DNA of 64,000 bases from Micromonospora profundi (GTDB lineage: Bacteria; Actinomycetota; Actinomycetes; Mycobacteriales; Micromonosporaceae), in assembly GCF_011927785.1 (NCBI RefSeq), contig NZ_JAATJK010000001.1, positions 496,001-560,000 of the forward strand. Reading direction: 5' to 3'. The notes below the pieces were generated by a model. It searched no databases. It saw only the letters and a list, made by a program, of their open reading frames with translations, and was not told the DNA's origin. Below, piece by piece: positions 9,028 through 19,033 of this stretch. Made by a program: the position numbers and the translations under genes. Every line of letters starts with the position of its first letter. Position 1 is the first letter of the stretch.

Positions 9028-9039
9028 GGCGACGGTGCG

Positions 9040-9069
9040 CCGGACCGGCCGGGGGAGCGGCCGGTCCGG
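9040..9069. terminator. Bidirectional hairpin terminator
   Basis: CCGGACCGGCC (9040-9050) pairs perfectly with GGCCGGTCCGG (9059-9069) over an 8-nt loop, directly against the stop codon of the convergent DUF4870 gene. Confidence 0.8.
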
Positions 9070-9070
9070 A

Positions 9071-9754
9071 TCACTTGATGAAGTTGGCCGACATCGGGTA
9101 GCGGTAGGACGCGCCCTCGTTGGCCTTCATGCCGGCGATGATCCCGAACAGGATCTGGATCACCACTACCGCGATGCTGGGCAGGAAGAGCAGGCACCAG
9201 CTCACGAATAGCAGCACGAACGCGATGATCGACCAGAGGATCTGGAAGTTGAGCGCGGCCAGGGCCTGCGCCCGTACGGTCGGCGACTGGTTGCCGCGGA
9301 CCAGGTAGGCGATGAGCGGGGCCACGAAGCCCAGCGGACCGAAGCTGATCAGCGCGCCGGCGGCACCGCCGAAGTGCGCGACAAGCGACCAGGTCTTGTC
9401 CTCGTTGTTGGCGTAGCCGCCGCCGGGGGCGCCGTATGCGCCGCCCGTCGGATAGCCGCCGGTGGGGCCACCCGGCGGGTAGCCACCGGGCGGGGGATAG
9501 TCGCCACCTGGGGGATAGTCGCCGGGCGGGGGATACCCACCCGGCGGAGGGTAGCCACCTGACGGCGGTTGGTCACCGGTGGGCGGCGGATAACCGCCGG
9601 CCGGGGGATAGCCGCCCGAGCCAGGTGCCCCGGACAGTGGTGCGGTGGGCGGCTCGGCCGAGTAGGGCGAGCCGGGGGCCGCCGGCGGGGAGGTCGGCTC
9701 CGGCGGATAGCCGCCAGGGTCTCCCGCGCCGGGTGGGCGAGGTGGTTCAGTCAT
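9071..9754 (-). CDS. DUF4870 membrane protein with Pro/Gly/Tyr-rich N-terminus
   Basis: The protein is 227 residues. Its N-terminal half is a low-complexity tail of GGYPPP-type repeats (roughly residues 10-115). The C-terminal half is a DUF4870 domain of about four membrane helices (KTWSLVAHFGGAAGAL onward). This is the Tic20/DUF4870 superfamily; its function is unknown in bacteria. TACCGT lies 6 nt before the ATG at 9754, so the mRNA is probably leaderless. The repeat tail is likely cytoplasmic and disordered and may vary in length between strains. Confidence 0.9.
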   Translation of the reverse strand: MTEPPRPPGAGDPGGYPPEPTSPPAAPGSPYSAEPPTAPLSGAPGSGGYPPAGGYPPPTGDQPPSGGYPPPGGYPPPGDYPPGGDYPPPGGYPPGGPTGGYPTGGAYGAPGGGYANNEDKTWSLVAHFGGAAGALISFGPLGFVAPLIAYLVRGNQSPTVRAQALAALNFQILWSIIAFVLLFVSWCLLFLPSIAVVVIQILFGIIAGMKANEGASYRYPMSANFIK

Positions 9755-9882
9755 GGTGTCACGGTAGGGGTGGCGGGCAACGCCGCACCAGAGCGACACC
9801 GCCGAGCCGACAGGCTGAACGGCCAACGGGGTACGAACAGCGACGCCCTTGATCATCGCGTCGGCGGGCGCGCCGACGTAGA

Positions 9883-9909
9883 CTGGCACTCGTTACAGTC
9901 GAGTGCCAG
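9883..9909. promoter_or_regulatory. CIRCE operator (HrcA binding site)
   Basis: CTGGCACTC (9883-9891), a 9-nt spacer, then GAGTGCCAG (9901-9909) form a perfect inverted repeat. It matches the CIRCE consensus TTAGCACTC-N9-GAGTGCTAA with changed outer bases. It lies 57 nt before hrcA, so HrcA should repress its own operon until heat shock. Confidence 0.95.
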
Positions 9910-9965
9910 GCGGCCCACCGGCCCCGTTCGGGTCGGTGGCCGACGTGCGACAGGAGGTGCGGAGG

Positions 9966-10988
9966 ATGGGTCTGGACGACCGGAAGCTCGCCGTGCTCCG
10001 CGCCATCGTCGAGGACTACGTCTCCACGCAGGAGCCGGTCGGCAGCAAGGCGCTGGTCGAGCGTCACCAGCTCGGTGTCTCCCCGGCCACGGTCCGCAAC
10101 GACATGGCCGTGCTGGAGGAAGAGGGCTACATCCGGCAGCCGCACACCAGCGCCGGGCGGGTGCCCACCGACCGTGGCTACCGGCTGTTCGTCGACAGGC
10201 TGTCCCGCGTCAAGCCGCTCAGCCCGGCCGAGCGCCGGGCCATCGAGCGGTTCCTTGTGGGCGCTGTCGACCTCGATGACGTGGTGCACCGCACAGTCCG
10301 GCTGCTCGCCCAGCTGACCCGCCAGGTGGCCGTCGTGCAGTACCCGAGCCTGGCCCGCTCCTCGGTGCGGCACCTCGAACTGGTGCCGATCTCCACCACC
10401 CGGCTGATGCTCGTCATGATCGCCGACACCGGCCGTGTCGAGCAGCGGCTCGTGGAGCTGCCCGGTCCGGTGCCCGCCGACGACGTCACCGACCTGCGCC
10501 GGATGATCAACGAAAAGCTCGCCGGTGAGCGGCTGTCCGACACCCCGCCGCTGGTGCAGGCGCTGGTCGAGGAGGTGCCGGCCGAACTGCGTCCGGCCAT
10601 GGCCACCCTCGCCTCCGTCCTGCTGGAGACGCTCGTCGAGCGGCACGAGGAACGCATCGCGCTTGCCGGCACCGCAAACCTCACCCGGGGCGGCCTGCTC
10701 GACTTCCAGGGCTCCCTGAGGCCGATCCTCGAAGCCCTGGAAGAGGAGGTCGTGCTGCTCAAGCTCATCGGCGAGACCGAGCCGAGCACGACCCGGGTGC
10801 TGATCGGCGACGAGAACGAGTTCGACAACCTGCGCGCCGCCTCGGTGGTGAGCACGGGATACGGCCCGGGCAGCACAATCGTCGGCGGCCTCGGGGTGCT
10901 GGGGCCGACCCGGATGGACTACCCCGGCACCATCGCCACGGTGCGCGCCGTGGCACGCTACGTGGGCGAGCTGCTGGCCCAGAACTGA
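9966..10988 (+). CDS. hrcA: Heat-inducible transcriptional repressor HrcA
   Basis: A 340-residue repressor with an N-terminal winged helix ([20 protein letters not shown] region) followed by a GAF-like dimerisation domain. HrcA binds CIRCE and is kept active by GroEL. The ATG at 9966 has AGGAGG 8 nt upstream; the slightly longer open frame has no better site. A CIRCE element lies just upstream and dnaJ follows after 73 nt, the classic hrcA-dnaJ heat-shock unit. Confidence 0.97.
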   Translation: MGLDDRKLAVLRAIVEDYVSTQEPVGSKALVERHQLGVSPATVRNDMAVLEEEGYIRQPHTSAGRVPTDRGYRLFVDRLSRVKPLSPAERRAIERFLVGAVDLDDVVHRTVRLLAQLTRQVAVVQYPSLARSSVRHLELVPISTTRLMLVMIADTGRVEQRLVELPGPVPADDVTDLRRMINEKLAGERLSDTPPLVQALVEEVPAELRPAMATLASVLLETLVERHEERIALAGTANLTRGGLLDFQGSLRPILEALEEEVVLLKLIGETEPSTTRVLIGDENEFDNLRAASVVSTGYGPGSTIVGGLGVLGPTRMDYPGTIATVRAVARYVGELLAQN

Positions 10989-11061
10989 CAAGTCAGGGCC
11001 GACGGCCGGCTGCGGCCGCCGGTCGGCGCAACGCGAGACGAACATGAGGACACGGAACGCA

Positions 11062-12207
11062 GTGGCCAGGGACTACTACGGCATCCTCGGTGTCAGCCGG
11101 GAAGCCTCCGATGACGAGATCAAGCGCGCCTACCGCAAGTTGGCGCGCCAGTTCCACCCGGACGTCAATCCGGACCCGGAGGCTCAGGAGAAGTTCAAGG
11201 ACATCAACGCCGCGTACGAGGTCCTCTCGGACGACCGCAAGCGGCAGATCGTCGACCTGGGTGGCGACCCGCTCGCCCCGGGCGGCGGTGGCGCCGGCGG
11301 TCCGGGTGGCCCGGGCGGGGCCGGCCCGTTCGTCGGATTCCAGGACATCATGGACGCGTTCTTCGGCGGCGCGGCGGGCGGTGCCCGTGGCCCCCGCCCA
11401 CGGACCCGTCCGGGCTCCGACGCGATCCTGCGACTCGAACTGGACCTGCACGAGACGGCGTTCGGCGTCGAGGCCCCGATCACCGTCGACACGGCTGTGC
11501 TCTGCACCACCTGCTCGGGCGCCGGCACGGCAGCCGGCACCCACCTGGCCACCTGCGAGGCGTGCGCCGGTCGGGGCGAGGTGCAGTCGGTGCAGCGCAC
11601 CTTCCTCGGCCAGGTGGTCTCCGCCCGGCCGTGCACCGTCTGCCAGGGCTACGGCACCACGATCCCGCACCCCTGCCCCACCTGCGCCGGCGACGGCCGG
11701 GTGCGTACCCGACGCTCGCTGACCGTCAAGATCCCGGCCGGCGTCGAGGACGGCATGCGGATTCGCCTCGCCCAGCAGGGTGAGGTCGGCCCCGGCGGTG
11801 GCACCGCCGGTGACCTCTACGTCGAGATCCACGAGCGGCCACACGACGTCTACTCGCGCAAGGGTGACGACCTGCACTGCCGGGTCACCGTGCCGATGAC
11901 CGCCGCCGCCCTGGGCACCCGCCTCACCATCAAGACCCTCGACAGCGAGGAGACCGTCGACGTCAAGGCCGGCACCCAGCCGGCCAGCACGCTGCGGTTG
12001 CGCGCCCGTGGTGTGCCGCACCTGCGCGGCACCGGCCGGGGCGACCTGTACGTGCACCTCGACGTCCGGACGCCGACCAAGCTCGACCCGGACCAGGAGC
12101 GGATGCTGCGCGACTTCGCCAAGACCCGGGGTGAGGAGGTCGCCGAGCTGACCAAGCAGGGCGGCTTCTTCTCCCGGATGCGCGACGCGTTCAACGGGCA
12201 CGCCTGA
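11062..12207 (+). CDS. dnaJ: Molecular chaperone DnaJ
   Basis: A 381-residue type I J-protein co-chaperone of DnaK. It has a J domain (residues 4-70, HPD at 32-34), a Gly-rich linker, four CXXCXGXG zinc motifs ([32 protein letters not shown]) and C-terminal substrate-binding domains. GTG at 11062 gives the conserved opening [11 protein letters not shown]; an in-frame ATG at 11044 is possible. As part of the hrcA operon this is the DnaJ2-type paralogue, distinct from the dnaK-linked copy. Confidence 0.96.
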   Translation: MARDYYGILGVSREASDDEIKRAYRKLARQFHPDVNPDPEAQEKFKDINAAYEVLSDDRKRQIVDLGGDPLAPGGGGAGGPGGPGGAGPFVGFQDIMDAFFGGAAGGARGPRPRTRPGSDAILRLELDLHETAFGVEAPITVDTAVLCTTCSGAGTAAGTHLATCEACAGRGEVQSVQRTFLGQVVSARPCTVCQGYGTTIPHPCPTCAGDGRVRTRRSLTVKIPAGVEDGMRIRLAQQGEVGPGGGTAGDLYVEIHERPHDVYSRKGDDLHCRVTVPMTAAALGTRLTIKTLDSEETVDVKAGTQPASTLRLRARGVPHLRGTGRGDLYVHLDVRTPTKLDPDQERMLRDFAKTRGEEVAELTKQGGFFSRMRDAFNGHA

Positions 12208-12208
12208 G

Positions 12209-12943
12209 GTGTCCGCACCGCTGTTCCTGGTCGACGCGCTGCCCACCGGCGACGCGCTGATCCTGGACGGCCCGGAGGGGCACCACGCCGCCACAGTGCA
12301 GCGGCTGCGCGTCGGCGAGGAGTTGCTGCTCGCCGACGGTCGAGGCGGCACGGCCGCCGCCGTGGTCACCGCCGTCGGCAGGGGCGTCCTGGAGGTCGCC
12401 GTCACCTCCCGGGGGTACGCGGACGCGCCCGTACCCCGGCTGGTGACAGTGCAGGGCATCGCCAAGGGCGACCGGGGTGAGCTGGCAGTGCAGGCGATGA
12501 CCGAGGTCGGTGTGGACGAGATCGTGCCCTGGGCGGCGTCCCGTTCGGTGACCCAGTGGCGTGGCGACCGGGGCGTACGCGCCCGGGAGAAGTGGGTGGC
12601 CACCGCGCGGGAGGCAGCCAAGCAGGCACGCCGGCCCTGGTTGCCGGTCGTGGCCGGGGCGCCGGACGAGTCCACGGCGACGGTGGCCCGCCGGATCGCC
12701 GGTGCCGCCGCCGGGTTCGTCCTGCACGAGGAGGCCGAGGAACGGCTCACCACCGCCGACCTGCCCAGCGTCGGGGAGATCGTGCTTGTCGTCGGCCCGG
12801 AAGGCGGCATCGATTCCGCCGAGCTGACAGCGTTCCGGGCAGCCGGCGGCCGACCGGTACGGCTAGGTGCGGAGGTGCTGCGCACCTCCACCGCGGGCGT
12901 GGCCGCGCTCAGTGTGCTCGCCACACGCCTCGGCCGCTGGTAG
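12209..12943 (+). CDS. rsmE: 16S rRNA m3U1498 methyltransferase RsmE
   Basis: A 244-residue SPOUT-class methyltransferase that methylates N3 of U1498 in 16S rRNA. The knot signature is clear: VVGPEGGIDSAEL followed by VRLGAEVLRTSTAGVAALSV. GTG at 12209 begins 1 nt after the dnaJ stop, so it is translated from the hrcA-dnaJ transcript. The frame ends just before a convergent SDR gene. Confidence 0.95.
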   Translation: MSAPLFLVDALPTGDALILDGPEGHHAATVQRLRVGEELLLADGRGGTAAAVVTAVGRGVLEVAVTSRGYADAPVPRLVTVQGIAKGDRGELAVQAMTEVGVDEIVPWAASRSVTQWRGDRGVRAREKWVATAREAAKQARRPWLPVVAGAPDESTATVARRIAGAAAGFVLHEEAEERLTTADLPSVGEIVLVVGPEGGIDSAELTAFRAAGGRPVRLGAEVLRTSTAGVAALSVLATRLGRW

Positions 12944-13011
12944 CCCGACCTTCACACCCGGCGGGCAGCAGGTGGAGTAGCTCGGCGCCTGCCGGTCAGT
13001 GGCCGGGTTGG

Positions 13012-13773
13012 TCAGCTGCGCAGGTAGGACGCGCCGTTGAGGTCGATGATGGTGCCCGAGGCCCACTCCGCCTCCGGCGACGCCAGCCAGTGCACGGCCG
13101 CGGCGATCTCCTCCGGCCGGGCCACCCGGTCGAACGGGCTCTGCGCCCGGATCGCCGCGCCGCTCTCGCCGCGAAGGTGCTCGGTGGTCATGTCGGTCGC
13201 CACGAAACCCGGCGCGACGGTGGCGACGGCGATCCCGTACGGCGCGAGCGCCACGGCGAGGGACTGACCCAGCGCGTTCAGCCCTGCCTTGCTGGCACCG
13301 TACGCCGGCTGGTGCGGCTCGCCCCGGAACGCGCCCCGCGACGACACGTTGACGATCCGACCGCCGCGCTCGCGCATGTGCTGGGCGGCGCACCAGGTGA
13401 CGTTGCCGGCGCCTGTCAGGTTGGTCTCCAGCACCTGCCGCCAGCGCCGCTGCCACTCCTCGTAGGAGGTGCCGAAGATCGGGTGCGGGTCGTCCCGGTC
13501 GCCGTACATCCCGGCGTTGTTGACCAGGACGTCCAGCCCGCCGAGCTGCTCGGCGGCCCGGTCGACCATGGCCCGGACGGCGTCCGGGTCGGTGAGGTCC
13601 GCGCGGACCACCACGTGCCCCGTACCCGGTAGTTGCGCGCGCAGTTCCTCGGCCGCGGCGGCGGAGTCGCGGTGGTGGATCGCCACCCGGTCGCCGCCGG
13701 CCGCGAACGCCGTCGCCACCGCCCTGCCGATGCCACGCGAAGAACCGGTCACCAGTACCGCCCGAGCCGTCAT
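13012..13773 (-). CDS. SDR family oxidoreductase
   Basis: A 253-residue short-chain dehydrogenase with the NAD(P)-binding TGSSRGIG at residues 9-16, NNAG, catalytic Tyr-Lys in AYGASK, and an ending (SGTIIDLNGASYL) like 3-oxoacyl-ACP reductases. Ketone or alcohol oxidoreduction is certain in kind, but the substrate is open. The ATG at 13773 is preferred over a start 3 codons upstream because a -10-like CAGGAT lies 7 nt before it. Convergent with rsmE, divergent from the HIT gene. Confidence 0.92.
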   Translation of the reverse strand: MTARAVLVTGSSRGIGRAVATAFAAGGDRVAIHHRDSAAAAEELRAQLPGTGHVVVRADLTDPDAVRAMVDRAAEQLGGLDVLVNNAGMYGDRDDPHPIFGTSYEEWQRRWRQVLETNLTGAGNVTWCAAQHMRERGGRIVNVSSRGAFRGEPHQPAYGASKAGLNALGQSLAVALAPYGIAVATVAPGFVATDMTTEHLRGESGAAIRAQSPFDRVARPEEIAAAVHWLASPEAEWASGTIIDLNGASYLRS

Positions 13774-13812
13774 GGCGGCCATCCTGCCCCAGGAGCCCCG
13801 TGTGCCCCGAGC

Positions 13813-13829
13813 GGCCCCTTCCTTACACT
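13813..13829 (+). repeat. Partial copy of the GGAAGGGCCC-type repeat
   Basis: The sequence ending in CTTCCTTACAC is the outer edge of the palindromic repeat that brackets the gene at 43871-44845. Its last bases make the TACACT -10 (13824-13829), 6 nt before the HIT-protein ATG. Confidence 0.6.
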
Positions 13830-13835
13830 GCCCCG

Positions 13836-14195
13836 ATGGGATCCGACTGCCTGTTCTGCCGCATCGTCGCCGGGGAGATCCCGGCCACAGTGGTCCGGGA
13901 AACCGCCACGACGCTCGCCTTCCGTGACATCGATCCGAAGGCGCCGGTGCACGTACTCGTCATTCCGAAGGAGCACTACGCCGACGTCGCCACCCTGGGG
14001 CAGGGCGACCCCGGGCTGGCCGGTGAGGTGCTGGCCACGGCCGCCGCGGTGGCCGAGGACGAGGGCCTGCTCGGCGACGGATTCCGGCTGATGTTCAACA
14101 CCGGGACGTACGGCGGGCAGGAGGTGTTCCACGTGCACGCGCACCTGCTCGGCGGTGCGCCGCTCGGCCCGATGCTCGCGCGGAGCCTGGCGTGA
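13836..14195 (+). CDS. HIT family (histidine triad) nucleotide-binding protein
   Basis: A 119-residue HIT protein, probably an HinT-like purine nucleoside phosphoramidase. It carries the zinc-like CLFC at the N-terminus and the histidine triad HVHAHL near the C-terminus. The ATG at 13836 is preferred over one 12 codons upstream because TACACT lies 6 nt before it. Its stop overlaps the start of the serine hydrolase gene by 4 nt, making a two-gene operon. Confidence 0.95.
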   Translation: MGSDCLFCRIVAGEIPATVVRETATTLAFRDIDPKAPVHVLVIPKEHYADVATLGQGDPGLAGEVLATAAAVAEDEGLLGDGFRLMFNTGTYGGQEVFHVHAHLLGGAPLGPMLARSLA

Positions 14196-15577
14196 CATCC
14201 GGCCCCGGCGCGCACGACCGGTTGGACCGGCTGGTCCGGCGGGTGCAGGCCGATGCCCGGGTGCCTGCGGTGTCGGCCGCGCTGCACAGGGTCGACCGGC
14301 CGCTGTGGACCCGCACCGTCGGCGGCACCGGCACCGACAGCGCGCTGGGGCCGCGTACCCAGTTCCGGATCGGCTCGGTCACCAAGACCTTCACGGCGGT
14401 GCTCACCCTCCAGTGCCGCGACGACGGCCTGCTCGACCTGGATGATCCGGTCGGTCGGCACCTGGAGCTGCCCGCGCACGGTGAGCTGACCGTACGACGG
14501 CTGCTGTCGCACACCGGTGGCCTGCAACGTGAGCCGTTCGGTGACGTCTGGGACACCTTGGCCGCACCCGACGCGGAGCGGCTGGTGGCCGAGCTGGCCC
14601 GGGCCGAGCGTGTCCTGCCGTCGGGCCGCCGGTTCCACTACTCAAACCTCGGGATGGCCGTACTCGGCCTGCTTGTCGCCCGGCTGCGCGGCGGCAGTTG
14701 GGCGGAGGTGCTCACCGAGCGGGTACTGACGCCGCTCGGGCTCACCGACACCACGGTGACGCCCCTGGAGGCGGCAGCGACAGGGTTCCTTGTCGACGCG
14801 TACTCCGACGAGGCCCACCCCGAGCCGCCGACCGACTTCGGCGCGGTCGGCCCCGCCGCCCAGCTCTGGAGCACCGCTACCGACATGGCCCGCTGGGCGG
14901 CGTTCCTCGCCGACCCGGCGGCGCTCGACCCTTCCGGTGCGGTGCTCGCCCCGGGCACCCTCGACGAGATGCGCTGGCCGCTTACCACTACCGACGAGAC
15001 GCTCTGGGCTGCCGGCTTCGGGCTCGGGCTGATCCTCATCCCGCAGGGCGAGCGGGTGGTGCACGTGGGGCACGACGGCGCGATGCCCGGGTTCCTGGCA
15101 GCCGTGTACGGCCGCCGGGGCGGCGACGGCACACCAGGCGCGATGGGCGCCGCCGTGCTCGGCTCCTCCGGAACGGCGACGGAACTGCTCGACCTGCCGC
15201 ACCGGCTGCTCGCCGAGGCCGTCGAGCACGACCCGGCCGAGATCGAGCCCTGGCGGCCCGGCGCACCCGCCCCGGCGGCCCTGCGAGGTGTGCTGGGTCG
15301 CTGGTGGGGCGAGGGCTTCGAGTACGTCTTCTCCTGGCACGACGGCACACTGCGGGCGCGCGGGGCAGGCGACCCGGCGGGGCGCCCACCTGCGGTCTTC
15401 GCCCCGTTGCCGGACCGGCCGGACGTGTTCCGGACCGTGTCGGGCCGGGAGGTGGGTGAGCTGTTGAGGCTGACCCGGGACGACGCCGGAACGGTGGTCC
15501 GGATGCACTGGGCGACCTACCGGTTCACCCGCCATCAGGAGACCTTCGACAGGTACGACTTCCGTGCCGGCGGTTGA
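14192..15577 (+). CDS. Beta-lactamase-family serine hydrolase
   Basis: A 461-residue class-C-beta-lactamase/DD-peptidase-fold hydrolase. The SXXK nucleophile motif is SVTK (about residue 62), the second motif is YSN (about residue 149), and a C-terminal extension of about 100 residues follows. No signal peptide is visible, so it is probably cytoplasmic and acts as an esterase or peptidase rather than a beta-lactamase. Start GTG at 14192 overlaps the HIT gene's stop. The substrate is unknown. Confidence 0.9.
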   Translation: MTSGPGAHDRLDRLVRRVQADARVPAVSAALHRVDRPLWTRTVGGTGTDSALGPRTQFRIGSVTKTFTAVLTLQCRDDGLLDLDDPVGRHLELPAHGELTVRRLLSHTGGLQREPFGDVWDTLAAPDAERLVAELARAERVLPSGRRFHYSNLGMAVLGLLVARLRGGSWAEVLTERVLTPLGLTDTTVTPLEAAATGFLVDAYSDEAHPEPPTDFGAVGPAAQLWSTATDMARWAAFLADPAALDPSGAVLAPGTLDEMRWPLTTTDETLWAAGFGLGLILIPQGERVVHVGHDGAMPGFLAAVYGRRGGDGTPGAMGAAVLGSSGTATELLDLPHRLLAEAVEHDPAEIEPWRPGAPAPAALRGVLGRWWGEGFEYVFSWHDGTLRARGAGDPAGRPPAVFAPLPDRPDVFRTVSGREVGELLRLTRDDAGTVVRMHWATYRFTRHQETFDRYDFRAGG

Positions 15578-15709
15578 TCGCGGCCAGCGGAAATGGGCGC
15601 GATGCGCTCCGCGTTGAACGGATACGATGGCTCCAACGTCCGCACGCCGTGCCAGCAGGGCCGGCGCCCGAGATCGAGAGCAGGTGCGCAGGGCCCTTCG
15701 GCCCAACTT
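15578..15709 (+). promoter_or_regulatory. Upstream region of phoH with a TACGAT -10
   Basis: TACGAT at 15622-15627 is a good -10 candidate on the plus strand. It would give a 5' UTR of about 75 nt before the phoH ATG. No known riboswitch was recognised. Confidence 0.4.
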
Positions 15710-16768
15710 ATGACCGGCACCCCACCTCCCGGCGCTCCCCGGGTGCAGACCAGGATCACCGTGCCCGACCCCAAGATCATGGTCAATCTGCTCGGCGCGG
15801 GCGATGAGATCCTGCGACTCGTCGAGCGTTCGGTCACGAGTGACGTGCACGTGCGGGGCAACGAGATCACCATCACCGGCGCTCCCGCCGACAACGCCCT
15901 TGCTGAGCGGGTCTTCAGTGAGCTGCTCGAACTCATCGAGAAAGGCGAGACCCTGACCACAGACGCCGTCCGGCGTACCGTCGGCATGCTCGAGCAGGGC
16001 AGCGCCGAGCGGCCCGCCGAGGTCCTGACCCTCGACATCCTCTCCCGTCGCGGCCGCACCATCCGTCCCAAGACGCTCGGGCAGAAGCGCTACGTCGACG
16101 CGATCGACTCGCACACCATCGTCTTCGGCATCGGCCCGGCCGGCACCGGCAAGACCTACCTGGCGATGGCGAAGGCCGTCCAGGCGTTGCAGGCCAAGCA
16201 GGTCAACCGGATCATCCTGACCCGGCCGGCGGTCGAGGCGGGGGAGCGGCTGGGCTTCCTGCCCGGCACGCTCAACGAGAAGATCGACCCGTACCTGCGG
16301 CCGCTGTACGACGCGCTGCACGACATGCTCGACCCGGAGTCGATCCCGAAGCTGATGGCCGCCGGCACGATCGAGGTCGCGCCACTTGCCTACATGCGTG
16401 GCCGTACGCTCAACGACGCGTTCATCATCCTGGACGAGGCGCAGAACACGACGCCCGAGCAGATGAAGATGTTCCTCACCCGGCTCGGCTTCAACTCCAA
16501 GATCGTCGTGACCGGTGACATCACCCAGGTGGACCTTCCCGGCGGGACGAGCAGCGGCCTGCGGGTGGTTCGGGAGATCCTGGAAAACGTCGAGGACGTG
16601 CACTTCTCCCAGTTGTCCAGCTCCGACGTGGTCCGCCACCGGCTGGTGGGGGAGATCGTCGACGCGTACGCCCGCTGGGATGCCGAGCGGGAAACCCAGC
16701 AGGCGCAGGCCGTTCATGCCGTACCCGGGCGACCTGCCCAGGGCGGCCGTGCCGGCCGCCGCCGCTAA
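15710..16768 (+). CDS. phoH: PhoH family protein (YbeZ-like ATPase)
   Basis: A 352-residue P-loop ATPase with Walker A GPAGTGKT (about residue 143) and Walker [10 protein letters not shown]. An N-terminal KH-like region precedes the ATPase, as in PhoH/YbeZ. It works with the RNase YbeY, encoded next, in rRNA maturation and ribosome quality control. The ATG at 15710 gives the usual family start; the frame is open upstream but without an RBS. It heads a phoH-ybeY-CNNM/CBS-deaminase-like-era cluster found across actinobacteria. Confidence 0.94.
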   Translation: MTGTPPPGAPRVQTRITVPDPKIMVNLLGAGDEILRLVERSVTSDVHVRGNEITITGAPADNALAERVFSELLELIEKGETLTTDAVRRTVGMLEQGSAERPAEVLTLDILSRRGRTIRPKTLGQKRYVDAIDSHTIVFGIGPAGTGKTYLAMAKAVQALQAKQVNRIILTRPAVEAGERLGFLPGTLNEKIDPYLRPLYDALHDMLDPESIPKLMAAGTIEVAPLAYMRGRTLNDAFIILDEAQNTTPEQMKMFLTRLGFNSKIVVTGDITQVDLPGGTSSGLRVVREILENVEDVHFSQLSSSDVVRHRLVGEIVDAYARWDAERETQQAQAVHAVPGRPAQGGRAGRRR

Positions 16769-16783
16769 AGCAGAGGAAAGCAG

Positions 16784-17257
16784 TTGTCCATCGAGATCGC
16801 CAACGAGTCCGGTGCCGAGGTCGACACCGACGCCGTGCTCGCTGTCGCCAGGCACGCCCTCGACGAGATGGGGGTCAACCCCCTCGCTGAGTTGTCGGTG
16901 CTGCTTGTCGACATCGACTACATGACCGAGCTGAACCACCGCTGGATGGGTGGCGACGGCCCGACCGACGTGCTCGCCTTCCCGATGGACGAGGGAAGCG
17001 TCGACCACGGCCCGGGCGAGACCGCCCCCGCAGGCGGCGAGCCGGCGCTGCTCGGTGACATCGTGCTCTGCCCGGAGGTCGCGGCCAAGCAGGCGGCGAC
17101 CGCCGGGCATGCCACGGCCGACGAGTTGCACCTGCTCACCGTGCACGGGGTGCTGCACCTGCTCGGCTACGACCACGCCGAGCCGGAGGAGGAGCGGGAG
17201 ATGTTCGCGCTCCAGGCCCGACTGCTGGCGAGCTGGCGGTCGACCCGCAACCAGTGA
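16784..17257 (+). CDS. ybeY: Endoribonuclease YbeY
   Basis: A 157-residue zinc-dependent RNase needed for 16S rRNA 3'-end maturation. The zinc motif H-X3-H-X5-H is seen as [11 protein letters not shown] near residue 118. The start is a TTG at 16784 with AGAGGAAAG as RBS. It lies 15 nt after phoH and overlaps the next gene, so it is co-transcribed. Confidence 0.95.
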   Translation: MSIEIANESGAEVDTDAVLAVARHALDEMGVNPLAELSVLLVDIDYMTELNHRWMGGDGPTDVLAFPMDEGSVDHGPGETAPAGGEPALLGDIVLCPEVAAKQAATAGHATADELHLLTVHGVLHLLGYDHAEPEEEREMFALQARLLASWRSTRNQ

Positions 17258-18654
17258 TGTCCACTTCGTTCCTTGCGGTCGGCCCTGCCGCCGGCCTTCC
17301 CGACCTGCAACTGATCTTCTTCGCGGCCGGCCTTGTGGTGCTTGCCGGTGTGATCGCGATGACCGAGGCGGCGCTCGCCGCTGTCTCCCCGGCGCGGGCA
17401 GCCGAGCTGGCCCGTGACGGCGTACGCGGTGCCCGCACCCTCCAGGTCGTGGCCGGCGACGTCGTCCGGCACCTCAACCTGCTCCTGCTGCTGCGGCTTC
17501 TCGCCGAGCTGACCGCGACGACGCTCGTGGCGTTGGTCGCTGTGGACAGCTTCGGCGCCGGCTGGCGTGCCGCGCTTGTCACCGCCGGCGCGATGGCAGT
17601 GGTCAGCTTCGTGGTGGTCGGTGTCGCTCCGCGCACCATCGGCCGGCAGCACGCGTACGCCGTGGGGCGTGCGGCGGCGCCGCTGGTCCGCTGGCTGGGC
17701 CGTGCGCTCAACCCGCTGGCGTCGCTGCTGATCCTGATCGGCAACGCGGTCACCCCGGGGCGCGGTTTCCCCGAGGGGCCGTTCGCCAGTCAGGTGGAGC
17801 TGCGTGAGCTTGTCGACCTCGCCGAGCAGCGCGGTGTCGTCGAGCACGGCGAACGCCAAATGATCCACTCGGTCTTCGCGCTCGGCGACACCATCGCCCG
17901 GGAGGTGATGGTTCCGCGTACCGAGATGGTGTGGATCGAGGAGGGCAAAACCCTCGAGCAGGCGCTGGCGCTCTTTCTGCGGTCCGGGTTCTCCCGCATC
18001 CCGGTGATCGGGGAGAGCGTCGACGACGTGCTGGGCGTGCTCTACCTCAAGGACCTGATCCGCCGGTCCCGAGGCGGCGACCCGGACGCCGAGCAGCTGC
18101 CGGTGGCCGAGCTGATGCGCCCGGCGACCTTCGTGCCGGAGTCCAAGCCTGTCGACGACCTTCTCTCGGAGATGCAGGCGGCCCGTAACCACCTGGTCAT
18201 CGTGGTCGACGAATACGGCGGCACCGGCGGCCTGGTCACCATCGAGGACATCCTTGAGGAGATCGTCGGTGAGATCACCGACGAGTACGATGTCGAACGC
18301 CCGCCGGTCGAACGCCTCGGGGAATCCTCGGTGCGGGTCACAGCCCGCCTGCCTGTGGAGAACCTGGGCGAGATGTTCGACACCGACCTGCCCACGGACG
18401 AGGTGGAGACGGTCGGCGGTCTGCTCGCCCAGTCACTGGGGCGGGTGCCGATCCCCGGAGCGCAGGCCGAGGTGGCCGGCCTCCGGCTGATCGCCGAGGG
18501 CACCACGGGCCGACGCAACCGGATCGACACCGTCCTGGTCAGCAAGGTGGAGTCGGGCGACGAGCAGGACACCGCGGGGCGCGGCCAGCAGGCCGGCCCC
18601 GGGGACGACCCAGATCATTATCGAGACGAGGAGAGGCAACCCGCCGATGCCTGA
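17257..18654 (+). CDS. CNNM/CBS-domain membrane protein (hemolysin family)
   Basis: A 465-residue protein with a CNNM-type membrane domain (residues about 15-180), two CBS domains ([15 protein letters not shown] region and following) and a C-terminal CorC/HlyC domain starting around residue 345. Such proteins are linked to Mg/Co ion export; the name hemolysin is historical. The ATG at 17257 overlaps the ybeY stop (TGATG); GTG at 17254 is an alternative. The C-terminus is a polar tail of about 25 residues. Confidence 0.93.
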   Translation: MSTSFLAVGPAAGLPDLQLIFFAAGLVVLAGVIAMTEAALAAVSPARAAELARDGVRGARTLQVVAGDVVRHLNLLLLLRLLAELTATTLVALVAVDSFGAGWRAALVTAGAMAVVSFVVVGVAPRTIGRQHAYAVGRAAAPLVRWLGRALNPLASLLILIGNAVTPGRGFPEGPFASQVELRELVDLAEQRGVVEHGERQMIHSVFALGDTIAREVMVPRTEMVWIEEGKTLEQALALFLRSGFSRIPVIGESVDDVLGVLYLKDLIRRSRGGDPDAEQLPVAELMRPATFVPESKPVDDLLSEMQAARNHLVIVVDEYGGTGGLVTIEDILEEIVGEITDEYDVERPPVERLGESSVRVTARLPVENLGEMFDTDLPTDEVETVGGLLAQSLGRVPIPGAQAEVAGLRLIAEGTTGRRNRIDTVLVSKVESGDEQDTAGRGQQAGPGDDPDHYRDEERQPADA

Positions 18655-19033
18655 CACACCCGCCGCGCCCGCCGCCCGGCCCACCCCCGCCGCACCGGCG
18701 CCGCTGAGTGCCGAGGACGGCAAGCTCGTCGTCCTGGCCCGGGGAGCCCGTGGGCGGGTCGGTGCCGTGGAAGGTGCCGCGGTCCGGGACCAGGACGGCC
18801 GGACGTACGCGGCGGCCAGCGTCGCGTTGCCGTCGCTGACGCTCACCGCACTCCAGTTGGCTGTGGCGTCGGCTGTGGCGGCCGGGGCGAGCCGGCTGGA
18901 GGCGGCTGCGGTGGTGACCGAGGCGTCCACGCTTGACGGTGCCGGGCACGCCGCGGTACGTGACCTCGCTGTGGATGCGCCGATCCACGTGGCCGCGCCG
19001 GACGGCACCGTGTTGGGCACGGTGACCGAGTGA
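18647..19033 (+). CDS. Cytidine deaminase-like protein without zinc-site motifs
   Basis: A 128-residue protein in the position where many actinobacteria carry a cytidine-deaminase-like gene next to era. The fold-like pattern is recognisable (VEGAAVRDQDGRTYAAASVA, then LTALQLAVASAVAAGAS). However, neither the HAE/CAE nor the PCXXC zinc-site motif is present, so it is probably catalytically inactive. It starts inside the end of the CBS gene (8-nt overlap), and its stop overlaps the era GTG. Confidence 0.8.
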   Translation: MPDTPAAPAARPTPAAPAPLSAEDGKLVVLARGARGRVGAVEGAAVRDQDGRTYAAASVALPSLTLTALQLAVASAVAAGASRLEAAAVVTEASTLDGAGHAAVRDLAVDAPIHVAAPDGTVLGTVTE

